Source: a virus. Taken from it: a DNA stretch of 30,553 bases. The notes under the pieces were generated by a model. The model did not search any database, was not told where the DNA came from, and saw nothing but the letters and a program-made list of their open reading frames with translations. The position numbers and the translations under genes are program-made. This document shows, piece after piece, positions 13,636-20,981 of this stretch (positions are counted from its first letter, which is position 1; each line of letters starts with the position of its first letter). The DNA lies in IMG/VR virus record IMGVR_UViG_3300003690_002535, positions 1-30,553 of that record. The stretch is one strand, 5' to 3'.

Positions 13636-13983
13636 TCATTGTTTAAATCCTCTAATCCACTGTTCTACACGATAGCAATGTTCTTCGGCAGTTTCTGTTA
13701 TTCCTCTATCATTTTCAGTTGCTAAACTAGTGGCAAACAAGCCATTATATATCCGTCTTTTTTTATTAGGGGTATAGCAAAGATGTGGCTCAATGTAGAG
13801 ACACTTAGTATTTCTACATTGAGTCCATTCTTCTAAAACACCTGTAGCGGGACGTAATCCATTTTTAATCCAGTATCCTTTACATAGTTTCGTTTCTCTA
13901 TGGATACGTCTAGCTGCTTGTTCAAATGTTAAGGTAGTGCCATCATTAAATTCAATACGTTTCATGTTAAGGACATTAGACAT
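13636..13983 (-). CDS. hypothetical protein, 115 aa
   Basis: ATG at 13983 follows AGGA. Soluble, with scattered cysteines (CKGYW, CRNTKC, EPHLC, EEHC) that could bind metal but form no standard pattern. FNDGTTLTFEQAARRIHRET suggests a small beta-hairpin plus helix. It overlaps the preceding zinc-ribbon gene by 8 bases. Family unknown. Confidence 0.6.
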   Translation of the reverse strand: MSNVLNMKRIEFNDGTTLTFEQAARRIHRETKLCKGYWIKNGLRPATGVLEEWTQCRNTKCLYIEPHLCYTPNKKRRIYNGLFATSLATENDRGITETAEEHCYRVEQWIRGFKQ

Positions 13984-14140
13984 AGTCTTTTTTCCTAGCC
14001 ATGATTGCCTTGAAATATTGTTTAGCTATAACACGTGTGCATAATTTACATGCGATTGTAGTAGAAGCATACTGATTTTTTTTTTGAATTATCCTTATTT
14101 GTTTACAATGAGGACATACTACTTCTACTAGTTTGCCCAT
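13976..14140 (-). CDS. zinc-ribbon microprotein, 54 aa
   Basis: I translated this by eye. ATG 14140 overlaps the TAA of the phosphatase gene (TAATG), a classic translational-coupling junction. The protein has CPHC at about residues 9-12 and CKLC at about 31-34, then a basic tail (KAIMARKKDYV). Likely a nucleic-acid-binding zinc ribbon. Confidence 0.7.
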   Translation of the reverse strand: MGKLVEVVCPHCKQIRIIQKKNQYASTTIACKLCTRVIAKQYFKAIMARKKDYV

Positions 14141-14637
14141 TACAATCTAATCCATTCTCGTCTATCAACTACCACAGGTCTGGCTTTTTGTGCCATTTCA
14201 TAGGCTTCATCAATAGTCTTATCATGATATTTATGTAAATACCATACAACTGTTAAAGGACTACGTTCCATACCCATAGCACAATGAACCACTACTTTAG
14301 TATCATCATTTTTTAGTAATACTTTATTGATAAGCGTGGCTAATTTAGTTAAGTTTTTCTTAACTGTACCTGAACCGGGGTTTATATCAGCTTGTATTTG
14401 TGCAGTTGAATCTAATTCACCTGCAACGTTAATTGTGAAATAGTCGTTTACTACAGCTTCATCACAGCCTTCAAAATCAGTAATACCTACCCGGTCAGTA
14501 ACCCAATGAATATCATCAATGTCAAAGTTGGCAGGTATAGCTCGTCCTTGACGTTCTACTAGGTGTCGTAAGTCGTCTAATCGTTCTCGTGAGGGACTAT
14601 TATCTCGATAGTAGTTTGGAGAAATTTTATACTTCAT
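14140..14637 (-). CDS. dual-specificity / tyrosine phosphatase-like protein
   Basis: This 165-aa protein has the signature P-loop HCAMGMERS at residues 118-126 (Cys 119 nucleophile, Arg 125) after the strand TKVVV, as in dual-specificity phosphatases. Such enzymes remove phosphate from Tyr/Ser/Thr or RNA 5' ends. An Asp-containing loop further upstream would serve as general acid but cannot be fixed by eye. The start overlaps the nuclease gene by 11 bases. A phage version could counter host kinase signalling or act on nucleic-acid ends. Confidence 0.85.
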   Translation of the reverse strand: MKYKISPNYYRDNSPSRERLDDLRHLVERQGRAIPANFDIDDIHWVTDRVGITDFEGCDEAVVNDYFTINVAGELDSTAQIQADINPGSGTVKKNLTKLATLINKVLLKNDDTKVVVHCAMGMERSPLTVVWYLHKYHDKTIDEAYEMAQKARPVVVDRREWIRL

Positions 14638-14998
14638 TAGTTTTTATTATCCACGGTTTCTTTTTACCCCCTTCGTATTCACGGGCATGTCCTTCATCTA
14701 TTAACTGGCTATTGATACTTTTATCATTAACTATTACGTCAGCTAATACACGACCAAATTTTCCTTTTTCTTTTGTACATTGAATGGAAACTTTTTGGCC
14801 CTTTAATAATTCTTTTAATCTAGCTTTTGCAGCTAGTCCTAGAACCTTTTCTGCCTTTCGACGTGTGCGACTTTCAGGTGTATCAATACCTGCCATACGC
14901 ACACGAGCTTTATGCCAGATGTTAAAACCAAGATCAATATTTACATCGATGGTATCTCCATCGATTACACGAGTGACTTTACAGAGATATTCAAACAT
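14627..14998 (-). CDS. SNase-type (thermonuclease) nuclease
   Basis: A 123-aa OB-fold nuclease of the staphylococcal type. Motifs are VIDGDTIDV (residues 11-19), RMAGIDTPE with catalytic Arg 34 and Asp 39 (34-42), and KFGRVLADV (80-88, Arg 83). There is no signal peptide, so it acts in the cytoplasm, possibly in host DNA or RNA breakdown. It shares an operon with the phosphatase and zinc ribbon downstream. Confidence 0.92.
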   Translation of the reverse strand: MFEYLCKVTRVIDGDTIDVNIDLGFNIWHKARVRMAGIDTPESRTRRKAEKVLGLAAKARLKELLKGQKVSIQCTKEKGKFGRVLADVIVNDKSINSQLIDEGHAREYEGGKKKPWIIKTNEV

Positions 14999-15000
14999 GA

Positions 15001-15225
15001 TTAAGTTTGTTTATCTACTTGGTATAAAAAGCTATCAACTTTTTTAAAAGCTTCTAAGGATGACGTTACTATTGAAGTACGTTCATCTTTAGTAGCTCTA
15101 TTTTTAGATTCTAGAATAATAGTTAGTTCTTTTTGAATTCTATGAATTTGTGTCCGTAGTGTGTTGGCATCACTTTTTATAGTTGTTAAGGTATCGTCCT
15201 TTTTCCCACCAAATAAATTAAACAT
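15001..15225 (-). CDS. hypothetical coiled-coil protein, 74 aa
   Basis: After a short N-terminus (FNLFGGKKDD), residues 14-70 form one long helix with heptad leucine/isoleucine spacing (TLRTQIHRIQKELTIILESK). Start ATG 15225 abuts the stop of the preceding membrane gene. A dimeric helper protein is likely. Family unknown. Confidence 0.6.
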   Translation of the reverse strand: MFNLFGGKKDDTLTTIKSDANTLRTQIHRIQKELTIILESKNRATKDERTSIVTSSLEAFKKVDSFLYQVDKQT

Positions 15226-15516
15226 TTATTTACTTCCTTCTTGTTGCCTATAAAAATTAGTTAAATCGTCGTTCTGTTGTTCAACATTTTCATCCGATAT
15301 TTCTATATCGTATCGAAAATACTGACCATTTTGTCCTTTTATCCACATTGCTGACGGTTCTAGTGGTACTGGTATTTCGTTTTTATATGGACTATCGAAC
15401 CACCATCTATAGGGCGTTCCTAATGTTAAGGATATCACGAATTTTACAATTTTCCAAAATAATGACCATGCGATTACTATTAAAACAATTGCCACAGCTA
15501 ATATCATTAGTGACAT
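15226..15516 (-). CDS. membrane-anchored hypothetical protein, 96 aa
   Basis: ATG at 15516 follows AAAGG. Residues 2-32 are hydrophobic (LMILAVAIVLIVIAWSLFW), followed by a polar soluble part with a Trp/Pro-rich segment (PYRWWFDSPYKNEIPVPLEP). A single-pass protein in the inner membrane. No family is recognised. Confidence 0.6.
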   Translation of the reverse strand: MSLMILAVAIVLIVIAWSLFWKIVKFVISLTLGTPYRWWFDSPYKNEIPVPLEPSAMWIKGQNGQYFRYDIEISDENVEQQNDDLTNFYRQQEGSK

Positions 15517-15535
15517 ATATAAACCTTTAATTGTT

Positions 15536-15599
15536 CTCCCCTAGGCGTTGTCATATATTCATTAGTCCCAAAGAAGTATGGGTTTCTGCCTTCGGGGAG
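15536..15599. ncRNA. possible structured RNA or hairpin element between genes
   Basis: CTCCCC (15536-15541) pairs with GGGGAG (15594-15599), GGC (15544-15546) with GCC (15588-15590), and CCCA (15567-15570) with TGGG (15579-15582), giving a long closed stem with an inner hairpin. On the plus strand it is followed by TTATTTTT; on the minus strand there is no T run, so it is not a simple terminator of the Hsp20 gene. It lies in the 89-base gap before the 96-aa membrane gene and might control it. Weak evidence. Confidence 0.3.
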
Positions 15600-15605
15600 T
15601 TATTT

Positions 15606-15929
15606 TTACTTCTTTTCGTTGATTTGTTTAGTATTAATAGGAAGTTTGACTGATTGAGGAGATTTCTCCATACGTGATGTGGTTAACGTCAATATACCAT
15701 TGGTAAGGTCTACTGTAGTTTGTTCCACGTCATAATCAGAAGTCATCTTAAATGTTCGTTGGACTCGTTCAGAGTACACTTGATGCACGAATTTATTGGT
15801 AGTATCTTCTTCGACGTTGATAACAACATTAATTATTGATGCCGATGAATTAACCGATACATCAACTTGTTCTGACGTAACTCCTGGCAAAAACATCTGA
15901 GTTACTGCCGTGTTATTTTCTTCATCCAC
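15606..15929 (-). CDS. small heat shock protein (Hsp20/alpha-crystallin), N-terminus possibly extends to 16028
   Basis: The alpha-crystallin domain is clear: MFLPGVTSEQVDVSV, a beta-rich middle, then FKMTSDYDVEQTTVDLTNGI and LTLTT, corresponding to the F.lp..vd.....a...nGvLtvt signature. It prevents aggregation of unfolded proteins. GTG 15929 is the first standard start (107 aa), but the frame is open for 33 more codons to 16028. That part reads SVFSSLFDEFLSPHYKTY, exactly the kind of N-terminus sHSPs have, yet lacks ATG/GTG/TTG. AAGG and a promoter precede it. Initiation at a non-standard codon or a lost start is possible. Confidence 0.85.
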   Translation of the reverse strand: MDEENNTAVTQMFLPGVTSEQVDVSVNSSASIINVVINVEEDTTNKFVHQVYSERVQRTFKMTSDYDVEQTTVDLTNGILTLTTSRMEKSPQSVKLPINTKQINEKK

Positions 15930-16064
15930 TCTTTGAATTACATCAAATACAGATGGAGTGTTTTGTTGGTACGTTTTATAATGTGGCGAGAGAAACTCAT
16001 CAAATAAGCTAGAAAATACCGATGTAACTTACCTTAATAGGGATTGATATTGGTTTACTCTCTT

Positions 16065-16094
16065 AGTATACCATATTTTATATGTCGAAGTCAA
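16065..16094 (-). promoter_or_regulatory. sigma-70 promoter for Hsp20
   Basis: Minus strand -35 TTGACT (16094-16089) and -10 TATACT (16070-16065), spacer 18. Transcription should begin near 16058, about 25 bases before the AAGG at 16035-16032, which fits translation starting near 16028 better than at 15929. Confidence 0.75.
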
Positions 16095-16150
16095 TAGCTA
16101 TTTAAGAGAGTTTTTACAATGGATATTTTACTGAATCCTAATGGTTATTG

Positions 16151-16181
16151 GGGCTACCCCACCTTTTTGATGAGGTAGCCC
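16151..16181 (-). terminator. hairpin after the Tas-like gene
   Basis: GGGCTACC (16151-16158) pairs with GGTAGCCC (16174-16181). It lies 7 bases after the stop of the Tas-like gene in minus-strand sense. The U tract is absent on that strand (CAATAACC follows), so it may be a weak terminator or a 3' stabilising hairpin. Confidence 0.4.
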
Positions 16182-16188
16182 TATGCAA

Positions 16189-17286
16189 TTACGCCATAGG
16201 CCAATTAGGTGGCGATAGATAGTGAGTATGTCCCTCTTGGTTGAGAATATAGGGCTTAGGAGGAGGAGTACCAAAAGTACTTTCATATGCCACATGGTGC
16301 CAGTGACTCAAGAAGAGTTTGACCGCATATCGCTTTGCCCTAGCATGAATATGTGCAGGAGGCAATATACCTTGTGAATATGCCTTATAGGCATCGGTAG
16401 ACCTGCCTACCCGTTCCAACTTCACCTTGGCTTGTTCTTCGTATTCGCCATTCTCGTTATTCTGTATTTCCAGAAGTTTACGAGCAGCATATACATGTCC
16501 GTAGACATCTTCCGAGTGGTTGCTAACCTTGACGAAAGACTCTCCTGCCTTCCAGCAAATCAGCTTTAGATCAGCATTCCACGGACGTTTGGCAAGAGTT
16601 TTGACGATATTATCTTTAGTAAGATAAGAACCCTTACCGGTTGACTCTGCAAATGCTTGCACTTGAGTCATTAAAGCGTCTGCCTTACGGTTAGCCGCAG
16701 TTGCTATTTCAACAAACTGTGCTTCCGTAGCTTCAGCACCACGACCTACTAGTTCATTAACTAGTTTGGCAGATTTTTCCCTGCCCAACCAATCTAGTGT
16801 GGGGTCTAATCCTGCAAATCGCCAAATATGGCCTACGGTGGGAGCTTTATTGATATCTATGTGAGCAAGTAGTCCCGCAGATATTACTGGCCCAATACCC
16901 CGTATCGACTCAGCCCATCGTCCTATTACTTCCATACTAGAAGCAACGGAGAGGAACTTTAGAATATTCTTCTCAGTAGTCTCAACACCTTGGGAAATAA
17001 AACTGAAGACTGAGGCGGGATCATTTTGTTTGGACAATGCACTAACTCTGTTATTCAAAAGTTTACGCATTTCCTGAATGGCATAGTATGACGAGACAAG
17101 AAAACGAACTTCATCTTTCGACATCTCTGTGGGATTTGCTCCCATCTTAGTGAGAGCATCTTTAGTAATTCGTCGGACTAGTTCAATCTGAAACGATCGT
17201 ACTTTACTGAGGTCTAAGTAATCGTCATTGTCATTGTCATCGCCAAACATACCTAGGTCCGTTGGAGGGGATTTTAGACCAACCAT
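16189..17286 (-). CDS. Tas-like protein (Nop/IS110-like RNA-guided DNA-binding protein)
   Basis: Counted from ATG 17286 (365 aa), which has GGAGAAAGG just upstream; ATG 17301 has none. An acidic stretch (about 16-25) is followed by a long helical region (26-120). Then comes SIRGIGPVISAGLLAHIDIN with GIGP at 130-133 and AGLDP at 158-162, the helix-hairpin-helix-like hallmark of the IS110 transposase C-terminal domain. A helical middle leads to HARAKRYAVKLFLSHWHHVA (about 314-333) and a tail with GHTHYLSPPNWP. The IS110 DEDD RuvC domain is absent, as is a HNH motif, so it is not a transposase. Tas proteins carry a Nop domain related to box C/D proteins and IS110, so with the 36-base array in the same phage this fits a nuclease-less Tas. 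It has its own promoter and is GC-richer than its neighbours. Confidence 0.72.
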   Translation of the reverse strand: MVGLKSPPTDLGMFGDDNDNDDYLDLSKVRSFQIELVRRITKDALTKMGANPTEMSKDEVRFLVSSYYAIQEMRKLLNNRVSALSKQNDPASVFSFISQGVETTEKNILKFLSVASSMEVIGRWAESIRGIGPVISAGLLAHIDINKAPTVGHIWRFAGLDPTLDWLGREKSAKLVNELVGRGAEATEAQFVEIATAANRKADALMTQVQAFAESTGKGSYLTKDNIVKTLAKRPWNADLKLICWKAGESFVKVSNHSEDVYGHVYAARKLLEIQNNENGEYEEQAKVKLERVGRSTDAYKAYSQGILPPAHIHARAKRYAVKLFLSHWHHVAYESTFGTPPPKPYILNQEGHTHYLSPPNWPMA

Positions 17287-17357
17287 ACCCTTTCTCCGCA
17301 TCGTTTATAGTCGGATACAAGACTGTAAAAGTTGCTCTCATTCGAGAACATATTAGT

Positions 17358-17386
17358 AGTATACTCTGTTTAAACTACCAAGTCAA
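17358..17386 (-). promoter_or_regulatory. sigma-70 promoter for the Tas-like gene
   Basis: Minus strand -35 TTGACT (17386-17381) and -10 TATACT (17363-17358), spacer 17, leaving an untranslated leader of about 65 bases before ATG 17286. The near-consensus boxes predict strong host-driven expression. Confidence 0.78.
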
Positions 17387-17394
17387 TAACCAAT

Positions 17395-18288
17395 TTACTC
17401 ATGATTTTTAGGCAAAAGTTCGATAAGCAGCTTATCAGCATATTGCGCAGCTAAAGTTTTATATTGTCGTCCCAATCCATGAATGTTTTTATAATCTTTA
17501 ATTGACTGAACAAATATCTGGCTTGTGAGAGAGGGCGTATTGTAGTGTTGTTTGATGCTTTCTAACCATCGTCCTAGTCCATTAGTTTTACCTATTGTAA
17601 TTTTAATAAATTCTCTAAAACCATTTTCTAATTGATTAGGAACGTATTCTACTTTTGGAGTGTCTATATTATTACGACAAGTTAAACAGGCCCATGTAAC
17701 TCTTAATGGATGCTGATAGTCGGAATGTATTGCTTGAGAATTTGCATTGCCACATTTGTAGCAAGATTCTTTTTGTAAAATTCCACTTTTTAGAGCTTTA
17801 TATACTTGGTAATAAGCTCTTTGGCGTTCTGGATGTTTTTGTAGAAGAGCACGAGTGGCTTTACCGTGACTTTCTTTCCCTTTTCCAGTTCGATAATAAT
17901 TACGTTGCCATTCGGCTCTGCAAGCTAAACATCTAGTTTCATATCCCGAATGAGCTATATTACTTTTAGCAAATTCTTCTAGAACTTTATATGTTTTACA
18001 TGCGATACATTGATAATATTTACCAGGAAATCGTTTGACTATTTTGGCATGTGAACGACAATAAGTAGCATTTTTACTTATATCAATGCCACATGCCTTA
18101 CAACAATTAGCTATTGAAGGTAAGCGATGATGTCTTTGCTCACCCAATTTATCTAATAAATAACAGATTTGTTGACGAGTGATACTGAAGCTACGGCCTA
18201 ATTTTGCTGTATTAATGCGTCCATTAGGGTGCTCTACCAGATATTTTTCTAGGCGTTGTCTAGTGGTTAATTCTGCCAAAATATTCAC
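17395..18288 (-). CDS. HTH plus multi-zinc protein with a degenerate HNH-like end
   Basis: A 297-aa protein. The N-terminal helix-turn-helix (about 25-48, TAKLGRSFSITRQQICYLL) is followed by four zinc pairs: C63/C66 with C77/H80, C94/C97 with C120/C123, and C176/C179 with C201/C204. The last pair encloses IHSDYQHPLRVTWACLTC, the pattern of phage HNH domains (aHHdDY..PL.v.WlC..CH), but the first His of the HH pair is Ile and the final CH is CR, so cleavage is doubtful. The start is GTG 18288, or more likely TTG 18279, which has AAAGG 7 bases before it. It lies directly upstream of the Tas-like gene, with a promoter between them. Confidence 0.75.
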   Translation of the reverse strand: MNILAELTTRQRLEKYLVEHPNGRINTAKLGRSFSITRQQICYLLDKLGEQRHHRLPSIANCCKACGIDISKNATYCRSHAKIVKRFPGKYYQCIACKTYKVLEEFAKSNIAHSGYETRCLACRAEWQRNYYRTGKGKESHGKATRALLQKHPERQRAYYQVYKALKSGILQKESCYKCGNANSQAIHSDYQHPLRVTWACLTCRNNIDTPKVEYVPNQLENGFREFIKITIGKTNGLGRWLESIKQHYNTPSLTSQIFVQSIKDYKNIHGLGRQYKTLAAQYADKLLIELLPKNHE

Positions 18289-18340
18289 CTTTATACACTA
18301 GCCTACTACAATCGTAAGCTAAAAAGGGTACGTTGACATA

Positions 18341-18369
18341 ATTATACCAAGATTAACGTTAACTAGCAA
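18341..18369 (-). promoter_or_regulatory. sigma-70 promoter, leftward arm of divergent region
   Basis: Minus strand -35 TTGCTA (18369-18364) and -10 TATAAT (18346-18341), spacer 17, upstream of the HTH/zinc gene. The spacer includes the palindrome-like GTTAACGTTAA, a possible operator. The rest of 18370-18490 shows no gene. Confidence 0.6.
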
Positions 18370-18494
18370 CCCTTAGCGATGTATGTTTGCTACATATGGA
18401 AGTAATGTTTAATAAGCTTTAGTGAGTACTATTACATCCACCTCACTTTGTAAAATTATCAAGTACATTAAAATATTAATATACTATATTATAT

Positions 18495-18523
18495 TTGTTA
18501 TATTACTAGTATAGGTATATAAT
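18495..18523 (+). promoter_or_regulatory. sigma-70 promoter, rightward arm of divergent region
   Basis: TTGTTA (18495-18500), 17 bases, TATAAT (18518-18523), about 30 bases before the plus-strand zinc-ribbon gene with its GGAGAAGAA ribosome site. It marks the switch from leftward to rightward genes. Confidence 0.65.
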
Positions 18524-18553
18524 ATAGATACAGTCTTCGTTTATGGAGAAGAA

Positions 18554-18769
18554 ATGCCTCATATTTATTTTTCAATTAATGAACATACAGATGGGTCAGA
18601 ACATGAATGTTGTACTCAGTGTGGTTCAGTAGGAGTTATGCATTTTGAGGATTCAACTATGACTCCGTCTATGCCTCATAGATGTTTACGATGTGATTGG
18701 AGATGGGACGGATGTACCTTTTCTACGGGAAGTATTCCGTTAGAACGACTTAATTCAATATTGACTTAG
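18554..18769 (+). CDS. zinc-ribbon protein, 71 aa
   Basis: ATG follows GGAGAAGAA. CTQCG (about residues 20-24) and CLRC (about 44-47) form a zinc ribbon, followed by W.W and a short tail with a further Cys. First gene of the rightward half. It is probably a regulator or RNA-polymerase/DNA-binding protein, with no precise family. Confidence 0.65.
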   Translation: MPHIYFSINEHTDGSEHECCTQCGSVGVMHFEDSTMTPSMPHRCLRCDWRWDGCTFSTGSIPLERLNSILT

Positions 18770-18789
18770 CTATTTAAATTTGGTATACT
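18761..18789 (+). promoter_or_regulatory. sigma-70 promoter for ChrB-like/DnaX operon
   Basis: TTGACT (18761-18766), 17 bases, TATACT (18784-18789). It overlaps the last codons of the zinc-ribbon gene. A start near 18796 leaves room for the AGGAG site that supports GTG 18819. Confidence 0.75.
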
Positions 18790-18818
18790 TATAACAAATG
18801 GTAATAGGAGTCAATATA

Positions 18819-19313
18819 GTGGATTCTAATCTTAAGGAGTGGAGTTTTGTCTTTTTCGACTTGGGAGCAAAGGAAGCCGCCAGAAGGGTGCGGTTGCTTC
18901 GTGGTTTACGACGTGTTGGGGCGGCCTTACGTAACCAAAGCGTGTACTGCATGCCATATTCGACAGGTAGCTTTACGTCCCTTAAACGGTTGGATAAGGA
19001 TATTTTTGTGGTCAAAGCTGCGGTGGAAGAAGATGATATCGAGGAATTAGTCGAAGCGTACAATATGTTCATTATTAATGTAATGGAAGAGGTACATGCG
19101 AAATTAGACGCATTAGAAGATGCTAAAGCTTCAGCTGTGGATGTACAAACTAGACGTGGATATACTAAGCGTCTTAATAAGATGTATGAACGTATAGATC
19201 ATTTAGAATATATAGCTAGATTAGGACAGAATAGTAAGGTAATAGATACGGTTGAAAAATTTAAACTTCAGATAGTTGAGATTGATGATGGTGAGCCAGG
19301 TAAACTTATATAA
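18819..19313 (+). CDS. ChrB N-terminal-like protein
   Basis: Start GTG 18819 is chosen because AGGAG lies 8 bases upstream; ATG 18798 would be almost leaderless. The first 55 residues (EWSFVFFDLGAKEAARRVRL followed by LRGLRRVGAALRNQSVYCMP) match the layout of the ChrB N-terminal domain: a beta strand, then s..R..lwR.Lr..GA..l...vy.lP. That domain is known from chromate-resistance regulators but occurs widely with uncertain role. The rest is helical and charged (EEDDIEELVEAYNMFI). A nucleic-acid-related role is a guess. Confidence 0.55.
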   Translation: MDSNLKEWSFVFFDLGAKEAARRVRLLRGLRRVGAALRNQSVYCMPYSTGSFTSLKRLDKDIFVVKAAVEEDDIEELVEAYNMFIINVMEEVHAKLDALEDAKASAVDVQTRRGYTKRLNKMYERIDHLEYIARLGQNSKVIDTVEKFKLQIVEIDDGEPGKLI

Positions 19314-20409
19314 TAAATATAGACCTCAAAATTTAAATGAAATTGTTGGACAAGATGCCATTTCACGTATTCTTTCTAATGCAGTATTAAAGAATCATAT
19401 TGCTAATGCGTATTTATTACGTGGTCCACGGGGCAGTGGTAAGACATCAATAGCGAGAATTCTTGCAAAAGCGGTTAATTGTGAACAATTAAAGGGATTT
19501 ACAGCGTGTGGTTTTTGTACGGGTTGTAAATTTGCTTTACATGATGCGGTGGAACTAGATGCTGCATCTCATAGGGGTATTGATGCGGTTAAGAATTTAA
19601 TAGATACGCTTTATCTTCGTCCTCAACACGTAGATGTGAAATTTGTCATTATAGATGAAGCTCATCAATTAACATCGGCTGCGTTGAATGCTTTATTAAA
19701 AGTAGTAGAAGAACCACCTAAACATGTTCATTTTGTGTTTTGTACTACAGAAAACCCTTCTTCTATGACAGATACAGATAAGGCGTTTGTGACGTTATCG
19801 TCACGGTGTCAAATTCTTCAGTTTAAAAAGATTAGTCCTAAAGCCATGTTAGATAAATTGGCTAGAATTTGTTTGGCAGAAGATAGGACTATACCACGTG
19901 ATATTTTAGTAAGTATTATAGGAAAAGCCGATGGTTCGTTACGTGATGCTGAAAATATTTTAGATACTATTCTTACTTTATATGATTCCGAGCCACCAGA
20001 ACGAGTAATTCAATTTTTATATGGTGATGTTGAACGTGTAACTCTTGAATTATTTGCACATTGTGGTAATGGTACACTTAATGAGTGTTTTTTAACTGCC
20101 CGAAAGTTATGGGATTTGGGAGCAAATCCTGTTGAAATCGCAGAATTTATGCTTAATTTTGTTACTGATACTGTATATTTGAACTCTCAATTGACAGTTT
20201 ATCGCTCATCTGCTATCGTTGATAAGTTAAAAGAAATTTCTAATAATATTGAACAAAGTAAGTTATCTACAATTGCACTAGCTTTTACTCGTCTACAGAC
20301 ATCAAGACAAGATACTTTACTTGCATTAGAATTGACAATCTGTGATATATTTACTGACCATATCGATACTACAGAAGTTGCAGTAACTTCTGATATAGAG
20401 GTGTGGTAG
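19285..20409 (+). CDS. dnaX: clamp-loader ATPase subunit (DnaX gamma/tau-like)
   Basis: Counted from ATG 19285 (374 aa): YRPQNLNEIVGQD at the start, Walker A GPRGSGKTS (47-55), zinc site C66/C75/C78/C81 (CEQ..CGFCTGC), Walker B FVIIDEAHQ with DEAH at 124-127, sensor-1 CTTEN near 153, and the SRC arginine-finger motif at 173-175. These are the hallmarks of the bacterial DnaX family, which loads the sliding clamp for replication. The length suits gamma without the tau extension. It overlaps the ChrB-like gene by 29 bases. Phages usually use T4 gp44-type loaders, so a DnaX-like one points to a large phage with partly host-like replication. Confidence 0.9.
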   Translation: MMVSQVNLYNKYRPQNLNEIVGQDAISRILSNAVLKNHIANAYLLRGPRGSGKTSIARILAKAVNCEQLKGFTACGFCTGCKFALHDAVELDAASHRGIDAVKNLIDTLYLRPQHVDVKFVIIDEAHQLTSAALNALLKVVEEPPKHVHFVFCTTENPSSMTDTDKAFVTLSSRCQILQFKKISPKAMLDKLARICLAEDRTIPRDILVSIIGKADGSLRDAENILDTILTLYDSEPPERVIQFLYGDVERVTLELFAHCGNGTLNECFLTARKLWDLGANPVEIAEFMLNFVTDTVYLNSQLTVYRSSAIVDKLKEISNNIEQSKLSTIALAFTRLQTSRQDTLLALELTICDIFTDHIDTTEVAVTSDIEVW

Positions 20410-20981
20410 TTATTGAATTAATTAATTTAACAATTGATAGTGAACCAGAATGGAAGAAATGGTATCGTGAGATTGAGAATCGTACTTACATTATTTCTCA
20501 CGATTCTAATAGATGGCATGTAATTAGACGTGGTAATTCATGTAAACTACATTCACGTATTCATAGTAAATTTTTAAAATGGAAAGGATCTAAGTGTTTA
20601 ATTAGACATGATTCTGCAATGCATAAATTATGGGTAACTATTAAATTACCTGATAATTTTTGTAGTTGTGGACGGCGTATTAAAGTTGATAAGTCTTTAT
20701 GTATGCCATGTACCGTCAAAAGAACTAATAATCTTAAACCATTTTATGACCATTATCAGATACGAGAAATTACTGTTTTAACTCAAGATTTTGAACATGT
20801 TTATAGATTGTTTAAATATATGGGAGTTAAAGATAAGTTGATTGTTCACCATTTAGATTGTGATCATTCTAAGCGTTGTGAACATGTCCGCTGGTTTATC
20901 AGCCGTAATAGGAGTACATTACCTAAATATTCTAGTAAAGCTCGTGATACTAGAACTGAGATTGTAAAAATTATAAAATGA
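20403..20981 (+). CDS. zinc and HNH-like protein, 192 aa
   Basis: The start GTG 20403 overlaps the dnaX stop and follows GAGG. C87/C89 with C100/C103 form a zinc site. IVHHLDCDHSKRCEHVRWF (147-165) resembles the core of HNH homing nucleases (vHHid.d..nn...NL), with the final Asn-Leu replaced. It may be a divergent or inactive homing endonuclease. C-terminal end basic. Confidence 0.6.
   Translation: MVVIELINLTIDSEPEWKKWYREIENRTYIISHDSNRWHVIRRGNSCKLHSRIHSKFLKWKGSKCLIRHDSAMHKLWVTIKLPDNFCSCGRRIKVDKSLCMPCTVKRTNNLKPFYDHYQIREITVLTQDFEHVYRLFKYMGVKDKLIVHHLDCDHSKRCEHVRWFISRNRSTLPKYSSKARDTRTEIVKIIK

Noticed and set aside
16020-16040. GTAAGT near the Hsp20 start as an intron donor site
   Set aside because: A eukaryote-like splice signal has no meaning in this phage. 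No group I or II intron core is visible.
16260-16300. GTACTTTC inside the Tas-like gene as an array remnant
   Set aside because: A single partial match inside a coding sequence, without the partner repeat at the right distance.
16189-17286. IS110 transposase
   Set aside because: Only the C-terminal IS110-like part is recognisable. The DEDD catalytic domain is missing, and no terminal sequences or bridge-RNA-like flanks were seen.
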